Source of the DNA: Siphonodentalium dalli
Lineage: Eukaryota; Mollusca; Scaphopoda; Gadilida; Siphonodentaliidae
DNA length: 64,000 nucleotides
Direction: 5' to 3'
Assembly: GCA_032622095.1 (NCBI GenBank)
Contig: CP136067.1
Location: 79,262,705-79,326,704, forward strand
Position 1 is the first letter of the stretch; each line of letters starts with the position of its first letter. The notes below the pieces were generated by a model. That model had not been told where the DNA came from, did not search any database, and was given only the letters and a program-made list of their open reading frames with translations. Shown piece by piece: positions 43,101 to 51,700 of the stretch. The position numbers were made by a program, and so were the translations under genes.

Positions 43101-45494
43101 TCCACCTTTATACATAATTCATCAGATACAGGAAATCAGGGGATATACCAATCAGAGAAACACAACCAATCCTATCACTATGTTTACAAGTTTAGTTTAT
43201 TTTGACGAGCTATCGCTGATTGTAATGAATTGATTTAGTGACTATATTTATTCCATCTTTGAACATGAGTATCAAGAAGTTGAAGTTCTCACTTGTGAAA
43301 CACATTGCTGAAAAAGGATAAACTTCTAGTGTGTAATTTACTGTGAACAGACATCACAGATCTATGTTAAGCTCATGTGATGGCCGGTATATGTATATAT
43401 AAGCCCCATCATGCCCCCATGTGATGTCGGCCCCATGAAAACAGTTCTAAGTATATTATAATCATTGATATCAATACATAATAAAACACAATATAAATGG
43501 TAATATTTGAATCTCCAAATTATGTCTAGATGTAATTTGGGAGGAGGGATCAGACAGGTCAATAAATACATGAATTTTTATCTACAGAAATTATAGAGCA
43601 GTGATTCTTTTTACTTCATAATTGGGAAATGATCAGAACTGACAGGCAGAACAATGTAAAGAATAGAATTGTTTTTGCAAAAATATTCAAAATTTATTAA
43701 GCGAGCTAGTTCTTATTTTTCTCCTGACATGGATAATTATGTCATACGCAAAATATTGATAATGAGCTGTCAACTCATTATCGGCCCACCACACGTCACA
43801 TGACTGGTAAAAAGAGTTTCCAATAGTCCTATTCAACTTAAATACGGTACCTTTGCTGGCAAATACAAACATCGACAAACAATAATATGGTACATGATAA
43901 TAATAATAATAACATGATTTTCTTGGGCGTTTCACTCCATTATCGGAGTGATTAGCAGCCCTTCGCTATCTCTTCGGGCCTCTAATGGACTGCCAGGCTG
44001 CTAATCACTATTGGAGGTCCGATAATGGAGATCAATGCCCGCGAAAATCATGTTATTGTATAATTATAACTTTGTCATTTTTCATAGTTTTGTGTGGAGT
44101 TTTAAACATATATCAGGGACATATACTCGTTCCAGACTTCTTTTTAAAAAAATTACTCCTCGTACTTTTATTGATTTTATGCGACAAAAAAGTCAGAAAA
44201 CTCTGCTAACTAACTCCTCCATTTGTTGCGGTATTAGAAAAAAAGTCAATAGAACCAGTTCTATTGGGAATTTTAAATATATACAAAGTTTTCAGATATT
44301 AGATTAGATTAGATTTTATTTTGATAATATTCATATACATGTTGAGTCGACAGTGCAATGATTCAGAAATATAGTATAACATTATGTGTATATAAATTGT
44401 GTCTATAACATAAGGGAAATTGGTTTCTATATAATATATTATACTGCGTCAGATGTATAATATATATCATAATATCATTAGGGTAAACATAAATGATTGC
44501 TCTGTGTTAATTGGTATGTGAAATCATCTAGTATAATAATCCAGCTCCAGAAATGAAGATTTCTTAAATGATTCTATCCAAAAAAATACGAGCAATATAG
44601 GCCTACAAAACAAACTTAATGTGGGAGGATTATATGCATAGGGCGGTCTGGTCCGCATTAGTACATGGTAGGTGTGAGTCTGTCATTACTTGGAAATGTG
44701 TCGGCTTCTCCAAAATTAGTGTAGTACGTCACACTGTGTAACTGTGTTTTATTAAACTGTTTTGATTTTGATTTTCAGTTGGGGTATACCCAGCTTTTGT
44801 AAAATTTACATTTGGGTACCCAGCTTTATGAAATCTCACACAGAGCTTGATTTAATTAGTGATTGCCCTCAGTTGATTGCGAAATGAACCTGGTAAATGT
44901 GTGAATTCTTGTTTACAAATGAATTATGATGTCTATTCGTCATGATGCTTGAAAATAATAGCGGAGAAGAATTGTATGCATAGGACATACATGTAGGTAC
45001 TGCAGATTGACTGCTCATAAAGCTGGGTACCCAACTGTAAATTTTATAAAAGCTGGGTACCCAACTGAAAGTTTTAAAAAGCTTGGTACCCAACTGAACG
45101 AAATGGGGTGACAATGACCATTTCAGCCCTATTACTCTTGGGTGCCAAATAAACAAGCTGGCACGCTTATTAATTTTGGAAGAATATGTTGGCCATCACT
45201 ATTATTTGGTCATGACATATATAGTGAAAATGCCAGCACTATTAATAATTTTAGGGGTAAATGTAATTAAGCCAGCATGTTTATTCAGCCATCACGTTTA
45301 TTTGGCACCTGAGAGTAGAGGCTTTAAGTTGTGACTGGGCGTCGTTCCGGTTTTTAGTCATTCATCAAGTTCAAAATTTTGACAATTTATTAACTTAAAA
45401 TAAGAAGTAGCTTACCATCACAATCAAATAAAATATTTTCTATTGAGTCGAGCAGTTCTTTTGATAGCAGTCTATTCAAATATCTGCACGACAT
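28014..45494 (-). CDS. PGP: HAD-family phosphoglycolate / pyridoxal phosphatase (PGP/PDXP type)
   Basis: Seven exons (45494-45416, 42883-42816, 38940-38848, 36841-36704, 35273-35063, 30727-30586, 28194-28014) join in phase to 912 bp, 303 residues plus TGA, the usual length for the family. HAD motif I is DCDGVLW at 24-30 (nucleophile D24, acid/base D26). Motif II is ISNNSS at 56-61, followed by a C2-type cap. Motif III is GKP with K218, and motif IV is GDRIDTD with D243 and D248 (Mg2+). Near the C-terminus, LPDFYVD is family-typical. Known roles in animals are hydrolysis of 2-phosphoglycolate and glycerol-3-phosphate (PGP) or pyridoxal phosphate and phospho-cofilin (PDXP), mainly in the cytosol. 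NNSS and TNEDTHLP look more PGP-like, but that is inference. All catalytic residues are intact. Transcribed divergently from MTX2 with 214 bp between start codons. Confidence 0.9.
28195..30585 (-). other. PGP intron 6
   Basis: 2.4 kb. It contains a Cys-free AT-rich stretch, a GATAA microsatellite-like tract near 29180 and a MITE at 30132-30386. No gene seen. Confidence 0.5.
30132..30386. mobile_element. Palindromic MITE (CCTTTCTTTACT family), copy 2
   Basis: TTAACTCTTTCTA at the left and AATGATAGAAAGAGT at the right, with an inner hairpin TGTTCAGATAGTAAGTTCA/TGAACTTTTTATCTGAACA. Decayed relative to 9150-9417. Confidence 0.6.
30586..30727 (-). CDS. PGP: HAD phosphatase, exon 6 (motif III)
   Basis: Acceptor AATTTCCAG and donor GATAG|GTTAGT on the minus strand; 142 bp. 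Encodes GTGTFVKAIS through IMGKPHRNMF to LMVGDR. Confidence 0.9.
31015..31225 (-). repeat. Dispersed repeat family R2, inverted copy in PGP intron 5
   Basis: Carries ATATTCGAACTTGATCTGTATTT, AACTAAAGTTATCATCCGGAAACC and GGGCCATAACACTCAC; reverse orientation relative to 7670-8305. Confidence 0.6.
31426..31848 (-). pseudogene. Zinc-finger fragment resembling ZNF862/hAT-type proteins
   Basis: An uninterrupted 140-codon frame from ATG to TAG. Residues C46-x2-C49 (YCNLC) and later H93-x6-H100 (AVSHVSQSLIHKNA), preceded by GTEVVKKC, have the spacing of the N-terminal zinc finger in ZNF862-like and some hAT-derived proteins; this comparison is from memory. No downstream transposase catalytic region is visible, so it is more likely a transposon remnant than a complete gene. 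It lies inside PGP intron 5 on the same strand, surrounded by repeats. An expressed short protein or exon of a larger transcript cannot be excluded. Confidence 0.4.
32060..32480 (+). repeat. Dispersed repeat family R4, tandem units of about 161 bp
   Basis: CAAACTAAGACCCATAACTC and CGAACTCGTCCGAGATATTG recur about 161 bp apart, with a third diverged unit. An inverted relative lies at 54020-54290. Confidence 0.65.
32481..33179. other. PGP intron 5 sequence, nothing recognised
   Basis: Begins with a Cys-poor GC block (CCGCCCGCCCGCCAACCG) at the end of the R4 repeat. Short frames on the minus strand have no recognisable content. Confidence 0.25.
33180..33600 (-). repeat. Dispersed repeat family R2, inverted copy, about three units
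   Basis: AAAGTTATCATCCGGAAACCAG recurs near 33197, 33357 and 33517 with AAAAATGGGCGGA between them. Confidence 0.7.
34085..34275 (-). repeat. Dispersed repeat family R1, inverted fragment
   Basis: AGCCATGTTTTTTGACAAATTT, CACCCAAAAGATACATCTGAAG and GATGATTGGATGAGGGATGTGG are complements of R1 motifs. Confidence 0.6.
34623..35049. mobile_element. Double-hairpin hAT MITE, copy 13 nt from a PGP splice donor
   Basis: Two hairpins of GCAGAATGAGGTCCCCAGAGG type inside inverted outer arms (CAGGCATGAGAA.. and ..TCAGGCTTG). Its right edge is 13 nt inside the intron that begins at the exon 5 donor. No clear target duplication. Confidence 0.7.
35063..35273 (-). CDS. PGP: HAD phosphatase, exon 5 (cap domain)
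   Basis: Acceptor TTTTCCCAG and donor CCAG|GTATTT on the minus strand; 211 bp. Includes CVAVGFDPHISYMKIMKAAS and LFIGTNEDTHLPV, typical of the C2 cap and substrate pocket. Confidence 0.9.
35274..36703 (-). other. PGP intron 4
   Basis: 1.4 kb of AT-rich intron with one truncated mariner-like MITE (36218-36322) and a small duplicated block GAGCAAAATGAGCAGGAATAGAAAT near 36480-36530. No gene seen. Confidence 0.5.
36218..36322. mobile_element. Mariner-like MITE copy B, one arm deleted
   Basis: CAGTAATGCCCTAAATAATCG at the left and GGGCAGTACTG at the right, with TA on both sides. Most of the right arm is missing relative to 61996-62208. Confidence 0.7.
36704..36841 (-). CDS. PGP: HAD phosphatase, exon 4
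   Basis: Acceptor CTATTTTCAG and donor CCAGGG|GTAAGC; 138 bp, phase 0 at both ends. Encodes EELASTGYITAHYLK..YLVAGEGMSEEF, a segment linking core and cap. Confidence 0.9.
36958..37196. mobile_element. Palindromic MITE (CCTTTCTTTACT family), copy 3
   Basis: TTAACCCTGTCTTCACTAAATGG at the left edge and CCTTAGTAAATAAAGTGA at the right, with an inner hairpin TGTTCAGATAACAAAGTTCAAC/TTATCTGAACA. Confidence 0.6.
37720..38470. repeat. Tandem repeat family R3, about 170-bp units, four copies
   Basis: GGTTCCCATGCTGGTTG-like landmarks occur at about 37870, 38049, 38219 and 38382, each followed by TGCCAAGTTT and a CAGAATACAGGCTCGGACAA-like block. Located in PGP intron 3. Confidence 0.7.
38848..38940 (-). 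CDS. PGP: HAD phosphatase, exon 3 (motif II)
   Basis: Acceptor TTCTTTTCAG and donor AAAGAG|GTATCT; 93 bp, phase 0. Encodes GKKLFYISNNSSLSRAGYLQ..FGFDVKE, with the motif II Ser/Asn cluster. Confidence 0.9.
39525..39712. mobile_element. TTAA-type MITE (CATGACTGGAGC family), copy 2
   Basis: TTAA at both edges; a left arm CTGGTGGAGC; the right arm GCTCCAGTCATGGATGGG; inner hairpin GCCAATGTATTCTCTTATATA and complement. Confidence 0.7.
39713..40682. other. PGP intron 2 sequence, nothing recognised
   Basis: Overlapping short open frames at 40097-40366 are hydrophobic but lack splice context and family features. A weak fragment of the CCTTTCTTTACT MITE family (AAGTATACAATGGAATG) lies near 40563. 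Confidence 0.25.
40683..41934. mobile_element. Mariner-like MITE copy C (half), split by a hAT insertion
   Basis: The right half of the CAGTAATGCCC palindrome (GCCATATTTCCGACTAAATCC..CTGCTGTGGTTAGGGAG) is cut at 40787 and resumes at 41919, ending GGGGCATTACTG|TA. The left half of the palindrome is absent. Confidence 0.7.
40788..41918 (-). mobile_element. hAT element, 1131 bp, with a decayed BED zinc finger
   Basis: Termini TAGGGTCCTGCGAAT and TAGGGGACTGCGAAT (inverted) and an exact 8-bp target duplication ATTTGGGG at 40780-40787 and 41919-41926. Subterminal arrays of TCGAATCGAA lie at both ends. On the minus strand near 41330-41230 the frame reads TYTCDEYNMLYK..GTTTHLWNHQFQKHP, a BED-type finger in which the second Cys is Tyr. 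The rest of the transposase is missing. Confidence 0.8.
42544..42774. mobile_element. TTAA-type MITE (CATGACTGGAGC family), copy 3
   Basis: TTAA at both edges, a degraded left arm, right arm CTCCATCATGAAAAGG, and interior hairpins GCCAATGCATTCCCTTATATATGC and complement. It ends about 40 nt from PGP exon 2's donor. Confidence 0.7.
42816..42883 (-). CDS. PGP: HAD phosphatase, exon 2 (completes motif I)
   Basis: Acceptor TCTTCAAG (AG preceded by A, weaker than its neighbours) and donor CAGATG|GTATGT; 68 bp. Encodes VLWSGLDIIPGSVETIKMLK; the first two bases complete the Gly of DCDGVLW. Confidence 0.9.
43908..44057. repeat. Inverted repeat, about 55-bp arms
   Basis: AATAACATGATTTTCTTGGGCG..CTCCATTATCGGAGTGATTAGCAGCC pairs with GGCTGCTAATCAC..TCCGATAATGGAG..CGCGAAAATCATGTTATT around a loop of about 35 nt. 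Probably a MITE core in PGP intron 1. Confidence 0.7.
44058..44770. other. PGP intron 1 sequence, nothing recognised
   Basis: AT-rich. ATTAGATTAGATTAGATTTTATTT near 44300 resembles the tail of a LINE or a short microsatellite. No gene seen. Confidence 0.25.
44775..45095. mobile_element. Inverted-repeat MITE built of GGGTACCCAACTG units
   Basis: Left arm: CAGTTGGGGTATACCCAGC then TTTGGGTACCCAGCTTTATG. Right arm: CATAAAGCTGGGTACCCAACTG with two further direct units. Non-coding middle. Confidence 0.65.
45132..45317. mobile_element. Short inverted-repeat MITE (CTCTCAGGTGCC family), copy 2
   Basis: TACTCTTGGGTGCCAAATAAAC at the left and GTTTATTTGGCACCTGAGAGTA at the right enclose diverged internal GCCAGCA motifs. 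Same termini as 1-185. Confidence 0.65.
45416..45494 (-). CDS. PGP: HAD phosphatase, exon 1 (start codon)
   Basis: ATG at 45494-45492, donor GATG|GTAAGC after 45416; 79 bp. Encodes MSCRYLNRLLSKELLDS to the catalytic FDCD. The start fits the normal spacing of motif I from the N-terminus in this family. Confidence 0.88.
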
Positions 45495-45708
45495 ATCTTT
45501 TTATTTTAGCGTGATTTTACACTGATTTATACTCAAACTCTGAGAACCAACCCACTCGAATAAGTAAATTATCTTGATTCACTATTCACAAACGGAACTG
45601 GGAACACATAAATGAGTTCTGACACCACGAATTCTGCTGCGGAAGGTCGTTTCGATACGAGTTCACAACACACGAAAATTTAATCAAATTAATGACTTGA
45701 GAACGAAA
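45495..45708. promoter_or_regulatory. Divergent (bidirectional) promoter region, PGP and MTX2
   Basis: The 214 bp between the two start codons must hold both 5' UTRs and core promoters, unless 5' UTR introns exist. CGGAAG at 45640-45645 fits an ETS/GABP-type site, common in promoters of mitochondrial protein genes; this is inference. No convincing TATA box in a fixed position. Confidence 0.6.
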
Positions 45709-45751
45709 ATGGCTGGACTTGTCGTCGAAGCATTTCAAGCCGAACTTGGAG
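45709..45751 (+). CDS. MTX2: Metaxin-2, exon 1
   Basis: ATG at 45709-45711, 14 codons plus one base, donor GGAG|GTGAAT. The N-terminus (..VVEAFQAELG) matches the short acidic leader of metaxin-2. Confidence 0.85.
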
Positions 45752-48700
45752 GTGAATACCTGGGAGTTGTTGTGAGAGTACATGGCGTATGACACAGTAA
45801 TTTGAGTGTCCTCATTTCCACTGCTCCTGTCTGTGTCACCCGTGCAGGTGTTTTTTGTTTACAATTTTGCCCGGCCGTGAATCGTGTAGTATAGGTCCGG
45901 ACAGACCACAGGCCTTCTAAAGAGTGATAATTGAGTGATCTACTATATATTTTGGGACTTTTGTTTGTTTGTCTGTTAGCTATGGCCAGGATTGAGCCCA
46001 AACTTCCTATCTTCAACTTCAACATAAATTGAAAAATAAATCCCAGCTGAGTGTTTGCTGTGATGCCTGATGGCGTGAGCACACATCTCGGGGCCATTTT
46101 AGACCACCATCTTAATGGTGAGCTAATGGCAGCACACATGTTGCAGAAGGCAAACTCTAAATTCTTGTACAGAAAGGCATCTTACCTGAACCAATACTGC
46201 AAAAGAACTCTATCCTTGGGCTTGGCCCTCATTCAATGTCATTTTGACTATAGTTTAAGCTTTTGGTACACTAGTCTAACGCAGAGAACAAAGATCCGAT
46301 TACAAGCAACCCAGAATAGGCTAGTAAGATACATTTTAGATCTAAATTGTAGGACACATATTGGCTATTCGGAATTTCTAAAAGTAGATTGGCTGCCGGT
46401 ATGTGAAAGAGTTAACTTTAGGAAATTGACAATGGTTATGAAGATCTCAGATAAGCAAGCCCCAGTATATTTTAATGAACATTTCAAACGATCAAATAAA
46501 GAAGGGGATATAAATGTTTCGGACAATGAGGCTGATCAATCTGAAACCCGGTCAGGTAAACAAATTCATCCTCCCTCATGTAAGTTGTTATGGGAAAAAG
46601 TCTTTTTTCTACACAGGAATAAGACTCTGGAATAGACTTGACAAAACTGTACATCTACCCATTGACATCAAGTACCGGAAATTTTGCATAAAAAAACATC
46701 TCTTAATTATCTAAACTGAAGGACCGAGAGGAAGATCCCTTTCTGTACTACTGAATTGAAACTGTGACCAAAATTTTGCCAATCAATTACTCATCTCTGC
46801 ATATATTGTTACTGCTGCCTGTATTACGGGTTTCCATCTTTCGGTCATGGACAGACCAGTCCAAAACCGGCCATACATGGCAGTGGTGCGTATATGCAGT
46901 GGTGCGTATATATCCATTATTTACAAAGTCACCGAACCGACACAGATCCCACAGGCACCTCTTGCAGCAGCACTAATATTAATATAATATTTTATTATAT
47001 GACTACCACTAATCCCTTACAAATACCACTATTGTTTGGCGATAAATTCCGAACAGTCGGAAAACGATTGTCTGGTCATGAGCCGTATCGGTATTCTATG
47101 AATTCCGTATCAGTATCCTTTGAATTCCGTATCAGTATCCCGTGAAATTAGGTCACCGGAAGTTGGGAACTATTTATCAGGTATGTTCGTTTTAAGCGTA
47201 AACGGATCTGTTCTATTGTCGCGGGATGGTGTAACGAAGTAGTTTTGCCCTTTGTGACATGGGATGAACCAAAAATGTGTCATATAATAAACGTTTTATC
47301 AGTACAGTGAAGTGATATGGCTGCAGTATCACGTCTCGTTGACGATGTCAGATCCATACCACCATACACCCCACCATGTCACCATGCGGCAGCTCGTTTG
47401 ATACGGCGATCTGACATCGTCAACTCGGCGTGATACTGCAGCCCATATCACTTCACTGTACCGATAATGTGTATATATCGGTCAGTATTCATAGACCCGG
47501 TGAATGAGACGAGTGTCAGACTTGTTATGTTAAATGGATCTGCCAGGCGTCTCATCCACCTGGTCGGTGAAAAGATCATTTCTTTTAAAATAAACATATT
47601 CACAATCATAAGATTATTTGTAAATGTAGCACTTATGATGATAAATTATTTTATCCACATTGATGATGGCTTTATCAATGTAAAATATCAATATATTAAC
47701 ATTGATGTCATTACCATTATTTTTTAGTATCAAAATGGAGTATTTTGTGGTAACTATATTGTCTGCCTCGTGGCCAGTAGCATATCAGGGGACAACAATG
47801 GAATTAAGTCTTCGAGTGCTTTTTGTGCCATCCCCGATATCTAGCCATATCTAAATTTCAGCCATCATACCATTGGTATTCACTTTGACTTCTTTACAGC
47901 CTCATTTTTGTTTCAAAATTAGCGATTTCTTATATAGCCTAACAACTGAAATTATGTTAAAAACTCCTTTTTATTTGCTTGTAATTTATTATATTTGTAA
48001 CCTGTTAAAACAATATACGTGTATGTCTTTATATCAAAAATAAATAAATCAATCAATCAATCAATATCTAAGTAAGGGGTAAAATCCCACATGGAATGTC
48101 ATCGCACCGCTTCTGAATCTGAGAACGTCAGAGAACTCATTCTCCAATCCCCCGCCACCGCATTGGGTAGTTCATGGGTTAGTCGCGTGATAGTTAAAGA
48201 GCGTTCGTATCCGCTGATAAAGAGCGTGTACATGTATGTGTCCAGACATGAGCGTGTTGTGTGATTCTGTGTTCGTACTTAGGGGTTCCTTGGAATGGGG
48301 GAGATTTTCATCGGGTCAGTTTTTCCGCCCGAGGTGACCTTCACCTTGAAACGGGTACCCACAAATGATCTAATATATATTTTGGGACTTCTGTCTGTTT
48401 GTTTGTCTGTTAATAGCTATGCCCGGAAAAACTGCTCGACGGATTTCGACGAAATTTGATACCTACGGGTGATTTTGTCCGGGGAGTGTTTTGAACGGGT
48501 CAAATCGTGACTCCGACCTGACCTTGACCTTCAAAAAGGTCAAAGCCCGGACGAAGTCGGGTCACCTAGATAGTAGTAGCTGCTAGTATTATATATTTTT
48601 AATGTAATTAGTCCATTTACTTTACTATATTAAAATATATAAGTGATAGAGAATAGATGCATTAAATTTCTATTTATTAAGATCTCAGTCACTGTTTAGA

Positions 48701-51700
48701 AGGCCTGTGCCAGGCTGTGGGACAGACATACCAAGTGGGTGGTAATAATATGAACATATTTACCCAATACGGAGACCATAGTTTTGGTCAGTCAGGATGC
48801 TATTGTTTTCCAAGTGGCAATGAGGCTGAGCAATTAAGAATCAAGATGTCTGCACTGCAAATCCAGATGTCATGCTCATTTAGTTTTTTTTGCAACATAC
48901 ACATATTAAACTCATATAAGAGCAGACATCTTTATTCTTAATTGCTGGTCAAAGTGATGGCTGGTAGTTTTCTGGCTGATGTAGGCCCTTTTAAAGCCGT
49001 TTACAAACCGTTAAAACCAACATGCCACCGCGTTCATTCAGAAAGCATGGACTTGCCCCCAAGCTACGCTGAATGAACTCGAACCCAACAAATCAGGACC
49101 TGTGTTACAGACTGCTACAAGTCATTCATTCTTACTATCTCTGACCACATACCTGCATCAAACCTCTGATAACCAAAAAATCATGGTACCACCAACAGTT
49201 ATCAGAAAACCTACTCAACCATCGGCAATTGCCAACATGCAGAGGACCCATCACATGAAGTGACTTCTCCCTGTCACAAAAAATAGGGCGAAGTGGGAGA
49301 TTTCCAGGGCGAAATGCGTTGGCAAAATTGAAAATTTATATGAAATCGGCCCGCACTGTAGTCGCCTATAAAAAGGCTATATAAAGAAAATAGGAGATAT
49401 GTAATATTTAAATTAAAATGGGGAAACAATGGTTCAAATGTGGAAGCTTTATGTTCAAATCATCACACTAATAACTATGAATAATGTCCAAATATAATTG
49501 TGAGAGAATGGTTTTGAAAGAACTGCATTTTTACAACCGCTTATGAATACAAAAAGAAATAAGAATTACGACCGCTTATGAATACAAAAAGAAATAAAAA
49601 TTTGACAATGCTTATGAATACGAAAAAAACGATAGAAATCTTGAACATTTTCACTCATTAAAAGTCCCTAACATGGGTACCTGATATTACTATGTTGCAA
49701 AAATGAACTTGTTTTCAAAGCTAATCTGGTCTTTGCATAATTTAAAAAAGGGGTGATGATATGCTATAAGGTGTAGAGTTGTAATCTTCAGGTGTGATAA
49801 TCTCAAAATCACAAGTCACTGGACACCTGACGATGTATTCACAGCTGTCTGCAATCAACACTCAGGTGTGAATGTGCTCCCAAATCGGATTAATACAGCT
49901 GTTAATAGTAACTATGGTGTTATCTATGACAGTGCCAATGGATAACTGCGTTCAATCAATGTTGGCAGTAAACAGTGGGTGAATATTTTGCCGATTTTCT
50001 AAGGTAATCTTCGGAAATTTCAGGGCGACTTAAACTTCGCCCGGCTGCAAAATTAGGGCGAAGTGAGCAAGAATAGGGAGAGTTCTTCGCCCTCTCGGCT
50101 GGTCCCTGCTCCACAGAAAGCGTCTCATGGATTTGCTGCAAATGTGAGAGCATGAACGTGGACAGCTTCACATTCCACTCTTATGAGACCGATTCCAACA
50201 TATACCGGTATAAACATCTTAACCTAGGCTCCACGATCGAATCAGTATCATCAGACTCGGCCTTCAAACCCATGGAGGCAAGTACACCAGTTTCAAAAAA
50301 CAGCTCGAACAGTACAAAGAACACCACAATATCAACATCAGATACTGGACCATACAAATTACCACCCAAAAGGAATCTGAGAATAATGACAGTGAACTGT
50401 CGCAGTATATGAGGACGTTCGTACTCAAAAATAAATATACACACGAGAAACGAATGCATGGCCAAGTTCTCAATTAATTTTATAAGCCAACAAGACAGAT
50501 ACAAAATTGCCGTTATACTAGTATGACAATATATCTGGCCGTCATATCGTTCGACAGGCGCATCATCAGCAAAAACGGTTCAAGTCGTCAAAAAATTAAC
50601 ATAATGCACTACAGTACAGATAACAATAACCGAAAAAAACTATATTTAATGATAGATACACCGGAAGCACCTAATATAACAGTATCACAGTGTGAAAAAG
50701 ATTTGGGAATCCATGTAGATGATCAGTTAAAATTTGAGAAACATGTCAGCACCACCATTAATAAAACAAATCAGATCCTTGGTGTCATATTCAGGACGTT
50801 CACCGAAATAAATTCAGATACTTTCACGAGACTTTACTCTTCAATGGTGTGGCCAATAATAGATTACGGTCACTGCATATGGAGCCTTCACCTGCTTAAA
50901 CATTCAAGGGCATTAGAAATTGTACAGAGACATGCAACCCGCATGATCCCGTGGCTGCAGAAATATCCATATGAACACCGGTTCATTATTCTTGATTTTT
51001 TTTTGACAACATTACTTTAAACCATACCATTAGAATCCTCATATCATGGGAAAGTCTTTATCTATAAGATCGTAGGAAATGACAGCAATTTTTTTTTTAT
51101 CTATTTTTGGTGACCCTCCCCGACCCAACCCTGACTCAGGTAGCTTAATTTTTGGCATCTTTTAACCGCAACATTGGATTCACTGTATCGTTGAGATGAC
51201 TATACGTTAATTATAAACTTTGAAAACAAATTAGGGTGGATATGGGGAGATTTTCTACATGCAGAACAGTTTAACCCTTTACCCAACAAAACGGCCAAAA
51301 ACGCCCAAATAAAGCTTCAACAGCCTAAAATACCCTGTGCCAATGCATTCTCTTATATATGCGAGTCGACCATAGGTCGCCTCGCATATATAAGAGAATG
51401 CATTGGCCTAACAATTTTTTATCATTAATGTTTCTTACAATTTTTAGGACATAAAATAAAAAACATCCATTACCCTGAAGGGAGCCCCACACATATATAG
51501 AAGCATATAGAAGAGTGTCGTCTGCTCATGTTTGTCTGGGGCTCTGTATGGGTGAAATTATAAAATTGTTAAAGAATACAAGAAAAAATTATTAAAATTG
51601 TAAAAAATTGTTAGGCCAATGCATGGTCGACTCGCATATATAAGAGAATGCATTGGCACAGGGCCGTTCTGTTGGGTAAAGGTTTAAGCAATGTTCTTTG

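Noticed and set aside
46051-46635. 194-codon plus-strand frame as a host gene
   Set aside because: The translation is a degenerate non-LTR reverse-transcriptase C-terminus with a frameshift, so it is transposon debris.
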